From contig DJHY01000300.1 in the NCBI GenBank assembly GCA_002433335.1, positions 654 through 5,957 on the forward strand: DNA of 5,304 bases, in the 5' to 3' direction. Below, in pieces: positions 1 to 5,199 of this stretch (within the stretch, counting starts at the first letter, position 1; each line of letters begins with the position of its first letter). Source of the DNA: Rhodospirillaceae bacterium UBA6608. GTDB taxonomy: Bacteria > Pseudomonadota > Alphaproteobacteria > Rhodospirillales_A > Casp-alpha2. The notes beneath the pieces are model-generated. The model had not been told where the DNA came from, did no database searches, and was given only the letters and a program-made list of their open reading frames with translations. Both the position numbers and the translations under genes were made by a program.

Positions 1-1
1 C

Positions 2-154
2 ATGGAATGGGACACGGCGGCGGGCCAAGCGGTCGTCGACTGCGCCGGGGGCCGCGTCCTGACCACCGACGGCGCGCCGCTTTCCTATGGCAAGGACGGC
101 CTGGACAATCCGCATTTCATCGTCGTCGGCAAGGGGATCGGCCTTGACGGATAA
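2..154 (+). CDS. cysQ: 3'(2'),5'-bisphosphate nucleotidase CysQ, C-terminal fragment
   Basis: Only the last 50 residues and the TAA stop are in the window; the gene starts upstream. The reading frame opens with EWDTAAGQA, the WDxAAG signature of the inositol monophosphatase superfamily, whose Asp is a metal ligand. It then runs through a GG-R-V-T-DG-PL-Y-K segment and ends near DNPHFIVVG, a combination typical of CysQ. In that family the enzyme removes the 3'-phosphate from 3'-phosphoadenosine 5'-phosphate (PAP), giving AMP. This clears a by-product of sulfate assimilation that inhibits exoribonucleases. The enzyme is cytoplasmic or associated with the inner membrane. The stop codon lies inside the start of the next gene, so the two are probably co-transcribed. 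Another IMPase-family phosphatase cannot be fully excluded from 50 residues. Confidence 0.85.
   Translation: MEWDTAAGQAVVDCAGGRVLTTDGAPLSYGKDGLDNPHFIVVGKGIGLDG
131..137 (+). promoter_or_regulatory. Ribosome binding site for sua5, supports a TTG start
   Basis: AAGGGGA lies inside the 3' end of cysQ, 7 nt before the TTG at 144. It supports a TTG start at 144 over the in-frame ATG at 87, which would give an unrelated 19-residue N-terminal tail read from cysQ sequence, and over the ATG at 192. Confidence 0.55.
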
Positions 155-1133
155 GACGTCGGCCATTCTCGCGGCGTCGGACCCGGCAGCCATGGTCCGG
201 GCGGCGGCTGTCTTGAAACAGGGCGGTTTGGTCGCCTTCCCGACGGAGACCGTTTACGGCCTGGGCGGCGATGCCACGAACGACGCGGCCTGCGCCGCGA
301 TCTATGCCGCCAAGGACCGACCCCAGTTCAATCCCCTGATCGTCCATGTCCTGGATGCGACGGCGGCGGCGGAGTTCGCCGAAATCACGCCGCTGGGGCA
401 ACTGCTGATCGACAAATTCTGGCCCGGTCCCTTGACCCTGGTCCTGCCCCGCAAAGCCGATTGCCGGTTGTCGATGCTGGTGTCCGCCGGGCTGGACACG
501 GTCGCAATTCGCGCCCCCGATCATCCTGTCGGACGGGCGCTGCTGCAGGCCAGCGGCCTGCCGATCGCGGCCCCCAGCGCCAACCGATCCGGACATATCA
601 GCCCGACCGCCGCGGGCCATGTGGCGCGATCCCTGCCCGGCCCCGACCAAGGCGGGCCGGAGGTGATCCTCGATGGCGGGTCCTGCGGCGTCGGCCTGGA
701 ATCCACTGTCGTCGACGCCACCGGCGAGACGGCGGTGATCCTGCGCCCCGGCGGCCTGTCGCGCGAAGACCTGGAATCGGCCTGCGGCACACCTGTCGCT
801 GAAAGCCACGAGATCGGCCCGGATGGCCCCCGCTCGCCCGGCATGCTGGCGCGCCATTACGCCCCGGGCAAACCCGTGCGCCTGAACGCCGACGCGGCGG
901 ACGCGGGAGAAGCCCTGCTCGGCTTCGGCCCATCGGCCCCGGACGGTTGCCTGAACCTGAGCCGCCGAGGCGACACGACCGAAGCGGCAGCAAATCTGTT
1001 CGCCATGCTCCACGAATTGGACGCGGGCCCGGCGCAAGCCATCGCCGTCATGCCCATCCCCGACCAGGGGTTAGGCCGCGCCATCAACGACCGCCTGGTC
1101 CGTGCCGCACGCACGGACGATATGGAGCCGTGA
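144..1133 (+). CDS. sua5: L-threonylcarbamoyladenylate synthase, two-domain Sua5 type
   Basis: The enzyme makes threonylcarbamoyl-AMP from threonine, bicarbonate and ATP, the first step of the t6A37 modification of tRNAs that read ANN codons; the TsaD complex then transfers the group. It is cytoplasmic. Counting from TTG 144 (329 aa), the YrdC/TsaC domain covers about residues 15-205, with PTETVYGLG (33-41), KDRP plus NPLIVHV (57-69), FWPGPLTLVL (92-101), IRAPDHP (122-128), APSANRSG (143-150), GLESTVVD (184-191) and RPGG (201-204). SPGMLARHYAP (231-241) is the linker before the C-terminal Sua5 domain (about 245-329). That domain separates Sua5 from single-domain TsaC, and the length fits Sua5. 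The start overlaps the cysQ stop by 11 nt. An ATG at 192 is possible but would cut into the N-terminal part of the domain. The stop overlaps the next start. The family call is very secure; the exact start less so. Confidence 0.95.
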   Translation: MTDKTSAILAASDPAAMVRAAAVLKQGGLVAFPTETVYGLGGDATNDAACAAIYAAKDRPQFNPLIVHVLDATAAAEFAEITPLGQLLIDKFWPGPLTLVLPRKADCRLSMLVSAGLDTVAIRAPDHPVGRALLQASGLPIAAPSANRSGHISPTAAGHVARSLPGPDQGGPEVILDGGSCGVGLESTVVDATGETAVILRPGGLSREDLESACGTPVAESHEIGPDGPRSPGMLARHYAPGKPVRLNADAADAGEALLGFGPSAPDGCLNLSRRGDTTEAAANLFAMLHELDAGPAQAIAVMPIPDQGLGRAINDRLVRAARTDDMEP

Positions 1134-1705
1134 TGCAACCCCGTCCGCCAATCATCGTCATGGACCTGGAATGGACCGCCTGGGACGGCTCGCGGAAGCG
1201 CTGCTGGACCGGGCCCGGGGAAGAAATGGAGATCGTCCAGATTGGCGCAGTGAAGCTGGCGGATACGCCGGAACTGCCGGAGATCGGCGCATTTGAGGTT
1301 CTGATCAAACCACGGATTAACTCCCTCTTAGACGATTATTTCGTCGCTTTGACCGGCATTTCTCAGGATCGCTTAAATCGCGACGGCATGGATCTGAAAC
1401 CTGCCTTGGCGGATTTTGCCGAATTCGTGCATGACGCAGTCGAAATTTGCGGCTTTGGCGACGAACTGTCCCACATCGTTTGGAATTGCCAGCTTTATGG
1501 GATGGTCAATCCGCTGGCGCGCGCGACCTGCCACGATATCCGAGACAGTATCATCAAGCTTTTGGATGCAGAACCGGACCTTGACAGCTCTGAGCTTCCG
1601 CAGGCCATGAATTTCAAAGCGCCCGGGCGCGCCCATCAAGGTCTGGCCGACAGCCGCTGCGTGGCCGAGGCCCTGCGCCGTGCCAGGGCAGCCGGAAAGT
1701 TCTAA
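1133..1705 (+). CDS. DEDDh-family 3'-5' exonuclease (RNase T/DnaQ-like)
   Basis: This is a 190-aa protein of about single-exonuclease-domain length. The Exo I motif is MDLEWT, giving metal ligands D11 and E13. FEVLIKP and LTGIS (73-77) match the conserved segments that follow it in this fold. The Exo III motif is HQGLADSR, with H168 and D173 (H-x4-D, the DEDDh subtype). The Exo II Asp is probably D110 in GFGDEL, but its register is uncertain. Family members trim RNA or DNA 3' ends with two metal ions, and ERI1/KapD-like proteins share this layout. The substrate cannot be told from sequence. The ATG overlaps the sua5 stop (TGATG), and GGAG at 1124-1127 sits 5 nt upstream, so it is translationally coupled. 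About 1290-1610 is clearly less GC-rich than the 3' end and the upstream genes, which could mean older transfer or relaxed codon use. Confidence 0.85.
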   Translation: MQPRPPIIVMDLEWTAWDGSRKRCWTGPGEEMEIVQIGAVKLADTPELPEIGAFEVLIKPRINSLLDDYFVALTGISQDRLNRDGMDLKPALADFAEFVHDAVEICGFGDELSHIVWNCQLYGMVNPLARATCHDIRDSIIKLLDAEPDLDSSELPQAMNFKAPGRAHQGLADSRCVAEALRRARAAGKF

Positions 1706-1719
1706 CCTCCAGCCCGCAT

Positions 1720-1754
1720 AAAAAACGGCCCCGCCGATGATTGCGACGGGGCCG
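1720..1754 (-). terminator. Rho-independent terminator of the MFS gene
   Basis: A perfect 8-bp GC-rich stem pairs CGGCCCCG (1726-1733) with CGGGGCCG (1747-1754). Two further inner pairs (1735-1736 with 1744-1745) are possible after one mismatch. Six A residues at 1720-1725 become a U6 tract after the hairpin on the minus strand, so it points at the transporter, whose stop is 29 nt away. On the plus strand no T tract follows, so the exonuclease operon would use the same hairpin only weakly. A 5-bp hairpin (AGGTC 1761-1765, GACCT 1771-1775) lies between it and the transporter stop. Confidence 0.85.
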
Positions 1755-1783
1755 AACTTCAGGTCGGAAGGACCTTGGGTAAT

Positions 1784-3004
1784 CTATTCCGCAGGCTGGG
1801 CTTCCGGCTGCGAGTCAGCCTGGGTCAGGTGATCCCGCGCCGGCAGGAACATGGCAATCATGGCCTGTATTGCGGCGAACCCGGCCAGGACCAGGAACAC
1901 GGTCTGGAACCCGCCCATGCTTTCGTGCATCCAGCCGACCATCGGCAGCGCCGCAGCGCCGACGCAAAGCCCGACGAGATACTTGAGCGCGAACACCCGC
2001 GAGCGGAATTCCTTGTTGGTGAACCGCGCGATGATCGTGTCATGGATCGGAATGATCGAGAACGTGACGAACATCATCGCCGCCGCCGCGCCCAGCATGC
2101 CCATGTGATAGGCATAAGCGACCAAAAAGACGGTCGGGGCCTGGAACGCGACCGCCGTCACGTAAATCGGCTTCAGCCGGTATTTGTCCAGCATGATACC
2201 CATGATGACCTGGGCGATCGAGGCCACGACGAACACGGCGAAGGTCCACATCCCAACCTGGGACAGGTTGGACGCCAGATCGCCCAGACGTTCGTCGAAC
2301 ACCTTCGGCAGAGCATTGGTGGTGGCGTTGAAGATCAGCATCCCCGGAATGGAGGCCAGGATCACCACGGCGATGGCGCGGCGGATTTCCGACCGCGTGG
2401 CCCCGATGAATTTGTCCTTCTTGGCCAGATGGTGCGGCTCCGGCGCATTGCGCGAAAACACCATGTAGGCAAGGCCGGTGGCGATGGAAACAACCCCCGG
2501 AATGATGAACGCGGCGCGCCAGGAAATCAGGTCCGTCAGGGTGCCGGCGACGATCGCCGCCGCAGCCACGCCGAAGTTACCGAACACGCCGTTGATGCCC
2601 AGTTCCTTGCCCAGCGAACGGGCATTTTCCGCGACCATGGCGATGCCGACCGGATGATAGATCGCGGCGCAGACGCCGATGGCCAAAAGGCCGGCCGCCA
2701 CGGCGTAGGGTCCCGTGGCCAGGCCGGTAAGGATGGAGGCCGTGCCGATACCGATGAAGAACACCGTGATCATGCCATGCTTCGACCATTTGTCCCCGAG
2801 CCAGCCGGCCGGGATCGAGCCCGCGCCGAAGGCCACGAAGCTGGCTGTGGATAGCGCCAGCAGGAACCCATAGGACCCTTGGAACGCGGGGTCCTTGGCC
2901 ATGGCGACAACGGCCGTGGCGTAAAGCAGCATGAAAAGATGGTCGTACAGGTGCCCCAGGTTCAGGAACAGGAACTGGACACCTCGTCGGTCGAGGTAGT
3001 TCAT
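1784..3004 (-). CDS. Major facilitator superfamily transporter, 12 TM
   Basis: This is a 406-aa inner-membrane secondary transporter. Hydrophobic segments fit twelve helices at roughly 12-34, 46-68, 77-97, 100-122, 138-157, 163-184, 209-229, 250-272, 278-298, 303-325, 338-358 and 366-388. The long loop after helix 6 (185-208) is charged and cytoplasmic. GWLGDKWSK (67-75) is the MFS motif A between TM2 and TM3. The N-terminal NLGHLYDHLFML and the YHPVG in TM4 (116-120) recall the fosmidomycin-resistance (Fsr)-like branch. The substrate is unknown; drug or metabolite efflux is an inference, helped by the divergent AraC regulator. A GGGAGG motif (plus-strand 3017-3022) lies 12 nt before the ATG, slightly far but usable. 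The gene ends with TAG and is followed by a strong terminator, so it is probably monocistronic. The acidic, Gln-rich tail (390-406) is probably disordered. Confidence 0.9.
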   Translation of the reverse strand: MNYLDRRGVQFLFLNLGHLYDHLFMLLYATAVVAMAKDPAFQGSYGFLLALSTASFVAFGAGSIPAGWLGDKWSKHGMITVFFIGIGTASILTGLATGPYAVAAGLLAIGVCAAIYHPVGIAMVAENARSLGKELGINGVFGNFGVAAAAIVAGTLTDLISWRAAFIIPGVVSIATGLAYMVFSRNAPEPHHLAKKDKFIGATRSEIRRAIAVVILASIPGMLIFNATTNALPKVFDERLGDLASNLSQVGMWTFAVFVVASIAQVIMGIMLDKYRLKPIYVTAVAFQAPTVFLVAYAYHMGMLGAAAAMMFVTFSIIPIHDTIIARFTNKEFRSRVFALKYLVGLCVGAAALPMVGWMHESMGGFQTVFLVLAGFAAIQAMIAMFLPARDHLTQADSQPEAQPAE

Positions 3005-3136
3005 TTTCGGTCTTGGCCTCCCAATGGGTAAGACGGCATATTAGCCGTACCGTATTCTTGTGCCCCAGGCGGGGATCGACAGTCTTTCGCTATTCTGTCA
3101 AATTATATCGAGAAACGGACAATCAAGGCCATTCCC
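3005..3136. promoter_or_regulatory. Divergent promoter/operator region between MFS and AraC genes
   Basis: This 132-bp region must hold both promoters. It contains two inverted repeats: ACGGC-N6-GCCGT (3033-3048) and GACAG-N12-CTGTC (3078-3099). A tandem CCGTA pair lies at 3045-3054. On the minus strand TTGACA (3101 to 3096) matches a perfect -35 for the transporter and overlaps the second repeat, but no good -10 follows at 16-18 nt. On the plus strand TATATC (3104-3109) could be a -10 for the regulator, without a recognisable -35. Weak core elements would fit activator-dependent promoters. The regulatory role is inferred from position; the repeats are seen directly. Confidence 0.5.
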
Positions 3137-3973
3137 ATGGACGATCCCAGCGTTTCGCGCCGAACCGACGGCGGTGCCGGGCCGAGCCGCGAACAAACCC
3201 ATCAGGATAATTTCGACCGGGTTCAGGCGCTGCAGGATATCCCGCGCCCAGTCGTCGCCGCCGCCACCGACTATCCGGCGGGTCAGGCGACGCGCTGGCA
3301 CGAACACCCACGCGCGCAACTGGTCTATGCGATCTCCGGCGTCATGGCCGTGACCACCGGCGACGGCGTTTGGGTGGTGCCGCCTGAACGCGCCGTCTGG
3401 GTTCCCGGCGGCATGCCGCATCGGGTCGACTTTCCGACGGACGTGAAAATGCGCAGCCTATGGGTCGCCGCCGAAGCGACCCAAGGCCTGCCCACGGCCT
3501 GTTGCGTGGTCACCGTCTCACCCTTGCTGCGCGAACTGATCCGCGCCGCCGTGGACCTGCCGTCGGAATACCAGGCCGAGGGACCGGAAGGACGCCTGAT
3601 GGCGGTGATCCTGGATCAACTGCGCGTGCTCGATCAGGCCCCGCTGCACCTGCCCTGGCCAGAGGACCCGCGCCTGCAACGCCTGGCCGAGGCCCTGGTC
3701 GACGACCCGGCCCGCGACGCCACCCTGGACGATTGGGCCGCGACGGCGGGCGCCAGCGCGCGCACCCTGGCCCGCCTGTTCGTCAAGGATACGGGCCTGA
3801 CCTTCGGCGCATGGCGGCAACAGGCGCGGCTGCTGAAAGCCCTGGAACTGCTCGCCGCCGGACAAGGCGTGACCTCCACGGCCCTGGACCTGGGCTACGA
3901 CAGCCCGTCGGCCTTCATCGCCATGTTCAAAAAGGCGCTGGGCGTCTCGCCGGGGCGATACTTTCGCACCTGA
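3137..3973 (+). CDS. AraC-family transcriptional regulator with N-terminal cupin (NimR-like)
   Basis: This is a 278-aa cytoplasmic DNA-binding regulator. A cupin-type sensor domain covers about 38-125. HEHPRAQLVYAISGVM (55-70), GVWVVPPERAVWVP (77-90) and PHRVDF (94-99) closely follow the pattern of the E. coli NimR (YeaM) group. H55, H57 and H95 are the usual cupin ligand positions. The C-terminal AraC domain (about 178-278) has two helix-turn-helices, at about 197-220 and 246-268. It ends with the AraC signature LGYDSPSAFIAMFKKALGVSPGRY. CAAGG at 3124-3128 sits 8 nt before the ATG and supports this start. It is divergent from the MFS gene. NimR controls a divergent MFS exporter in E. coli, so control of the neighbouring transporter is the simplest inference. 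The inducer is unknown. Confidence 0.93.
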   Translation: MDDPSVSRRTDGGAGPSREQTHQDNFDRVQALQDIPRPVVAAATDYPAGQATRWHEHPRAQLVYAISGVMAVTTGDGVWVVPPERAVWVPGGMPHRVDFPTDVKMRSLWVAAEATQGLPTACCVVTVSPLLRELIRAAVDLPSEYQAEGPEGRLMAVILDQLRVLDQAPLHLPWPEDPRLQRLAEALVDDPARDATLDDWAATAGASARTLARLFVKDTGLTFGAWRQQARLLKALELLAAGQGVTSTALDLGYDSPSAFIAMFKKALGVSPGRYFRT

Positions 3974-3977
3974 CGCC

Positions 3978-4008
3978 GCGCGCGAGTAATCGCTTTTCAT
4001 TCGCGCGC
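3978..4008 (+). terminator. Hairpin after the AraC gene, possible weak terminator
   Basis: GCGCGCGA (3978-3985) pairs perfectly with TCGCGCGC (4001-4008), starting 4 nt after the regulator's stop codon. No T tract follows the long stem. An alternative small hairpin inside it, GCGA (3982-3985) with TCGC (3990-3993) and a GTAA loop, is followed directly by four T (3994-3997). The two are mutually exclusive. Either could reduce read-through, but neither is a classical strong intrinsic terminator. Confidence 0.4.
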
Positions 4009-4117
4009 ACCTTGTTCCAAAATCCCGCGAAACGGAACGCTCCGTCTTTGTCTGCCTTAACTCGACCTAGCCACCCCGGTGGCTTCCGCGACCCCAAGGA
4101 ATTTGAAAGGCAAGGCC
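4009..4117 (+). promoter_or_regulatory. Leader of the membrane protein-GNAT pair, with small hairpins
   Basis: No gene is seen here. ACGGA-ACGC-TCCGT (4032-4045) forms a 5-bp hairpin followed by CTTTG. AGCCAC (4069-4074) pairs with GTGGCT (4079-4084) around a CCCG loop. AAAGG at 4106-4110 is the likely ribosome binding site, 7 nt before the ATG at 4118. No confident -35/-10 pair was found, although the promoter of the following pair probably lies here. Confidence 0.4.
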
Positions 4118-4549
4118 ATGTTGGATTCAGTGAACTGGAATGCCGTGCAGGGCATCACCAGCAGCATCGGCGTGACACTCGCCGCTATCGCCCTGCTCTA
4201 TTCGATGACATCGTTCAAACAGACTCTGAAGTTCATTCATTACGACGACATCGATAAGAATTATTTCGAGCTTTTGAAGATCGCCTTCGACAAGCCGTTC
4301 GTTCGCACGCCCGAGGCCATCACCGCACCAGAGGAAATGAAACAGTACGGTCTATATGCCTTCATGATGTGGAACTTCCTAGAAGCAATCTATGACCGCT
4401 GTCTGAAAGACGACGAACTCAAGGAAACTTGGACGCCGATCATCAAATCCGAGGGCGAACGCCATATCGCTTGGCTAAGAGACGAAGGTAACTCGAAAAA
4501 TTTCAAGCAGGACTTCATCACCTATATCGACACCGTCGTCGCGGCATGA
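4118..4549 (+). CDS. Unrecognised 143-aa protein with one N-terminal membrane segment
   Basis: I do not recognise this family with confidence. One hydrophobic helix spans about residues 9-30 (VQGITSSIGVTLAAIALLYSM), followed by K34 and K38, which suggests an inner-membrane anchor with the bulk in the cytoplasm. The soluble part looks helical and rich in aromatic and charged residues: HYDDIDKNYFELLKIAF (41-57), YGLYAFMMWNFLEAIYDRC (77-95), then TWTPIIKSEGERHIAWL (104-120) and FKQDFITYI (129-137). The W/E/H spacing looks like a conserved helical-bundle core rather than a random ORF. ATG 4118 is chosen over GTG 4079 because AAAGG lies 7 nt upstream and the extra 13 residues look like leader sequence. 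The 3' end overlaps the GNAT start (ATGA), so the two are translationally coupled. The gene is less GC-rich than its neighbours, e.g. 23 G/C of 60 in 4201-4260. No function is assigned. Confidence 0.75.
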   Translation: MLDSVNWNAVQGITSSIGVTLAAIALLYSMTSFKQTLKFIHYDDIDKNYFELLKIAFDKPFVRTPEAITAPEEMKQYGLYAFMMWNFLEAIYDRCLKDDELKETWTPIIKSEGERHIAWLRDEGNSKNFKQDFITYIDTVVAA

Positions 4550-5193
4550 CCGCTTCTCCCGACATCGGAACGACACATCGCTTTCTAAGCACGCACGAAG
4601 CGGCGACGGCATTTTCAGAAATCTGGGACATATACGTCGCTGCCATCCCTGCCTCGGAACGCAAGGATCGGCACACTCTACGTCAGATGACGCAGCGACC
4701 CGAGTACGCGTTTCACGTCACGGAACGCGCAGGGCGGGTTCAGGCCTTCGGCATCGTCTACCAGGCGCAGAACGGGGCGTTTGCATTGCTGGAATATTTC
4801 GCCACGGATGAGGCCGTCCGCAATCAAGGCATTGGCGGCGCCCTGCTTCGTCATATCTTCGCCGCCCATGGCGACGCCCCGATCCTGTTGGAAGTCGAAA
4901 CCCCGCCCGGCGGTTCGGGCGAAAGCATCGAAGCCCGGCGGATCGCATTCTACCGCCGTCACGGTGCTCGCGTGATCGACAGTTTCCACTACGTCTTGCC
5001 GCTAAAAACCGACACGGCCCCGCCGCCGATGTCGATCCTGATCGCCGGAGCCGGGGGCGATCAAGTTGTACAGACGGAAACCCTGCGGGGTTGGATCGCC
5101 GAGATTTACCGCGACGTCTATGGCGCGCCGAGCGACAACGACGACTTCCTCGCCATGTTCAGCAACCTTCCGGCGGAGATGCGGTTGACCTGA
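4546..5193 (+). CDS. GNAT-family N-acetyltransferase with C-terminal extension
   Basis: This 215-aa protein carries a GNAT fold at about residues 12-152. The acetyl-CoA pyrophosphate loop is R92-N-Q-G-I-G97 (R/Q-x-x-G-x-G), preceded by the beta-4 strand ALLEYFATDEAV. The motif B helix is ARRIAFYRRHGA (130-141), followed by the terminal strand region FHYVLPL. Members move an acetyl group from acetyl-CoA to an amine on a small molecule or protein; the substrate here is not predictable. About 60 residues follow the core (155-215), including PPPMSILIAG and the helical LRGWIAEIYRDVYG, longer than a minimal GNAT of about 150-170 aa. The ATG overlaps the upstream stop and no clear ribosome binding site precedes it, so translation probably depends on coupling. 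A shared job with the membrane protein is suggested only by this arrangement. Confidence 0.88.
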   Translation: MTASPDIGTTHRFLSTHEAATAFSEIWDIYVAAIPASERKDRHTLRQMTQRPEYAFHVTERAGRVQAFGIVYQAQNGAFALLEYFATDEAVRNQGIGGALLRHIFAAHGDAPILLEVETPPGGSGESIEARRIAFYRRHGARVIDSFHYVLPLKTDTAPPPMSILIAGAGGDQVVQTETLRGWIAEIYRDVYGAPSDNDDFLAMFSNLPAEMRLT

Positions 5194-5199
5194 CGTCGC

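Noticed and set aside
87..143. ATG at 87 as the start of sua5
   Set aside because: The 19 extra residues are encoded by the cysQ 3' end in another frame and match nothing in Sua5 proteins; a good ribosome binding site fits TTG 144 instead.
117..1037. A 306-codon open frame on the minus strand, opposite sua5
   Set aside because: Sua5 motifs are unmistakable on the plus strand; the antisense product is R/G/Q-rich low-complexity sequence with no recognisable motif.
1706..1783. Small RNA or attachment site in the gap between the exonuclease and MFS genes
   Set aside because: The strong hairpin with a U tract is fully explained as the transporter's terminator; no direct repeats or tRNA-like sequence are present.
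1775..2854. A 359-codon open frame on the plus strand, opposite the MFS gene
   Set aside because: It lies antisense to a clear 12-TM transporter; its product is a charged H/D/R/G-rich string without domains, as expected from the mirror of GC-rich codons.
4079..4117. GTG at 4079 as the start of the membrane protein
   Set aside because: It sits within a hairpin arm with no ribosome binding site; ATG 4118 has AAAGG 7 nt upstream and puts the membrane helix near the N-terminus.
3460..4257. A 265-codon plus-strand frame crossing the end of the AraC gene into the next gene
   Set aside because: It is out of frame with the AraC signature and with the membrane protein; the product is R/G/P-rich, a typical frame-shifted shadow.
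4118..5193. A GNAT-type toxin-antitoxin system
   Set aside because: TacT-like toxins follow a small DNA-binding (RHH) antitoxin. Here the partner is a membrane-anchored protein without a DNA-binding motif, and the GNAT is longer than those toxins.
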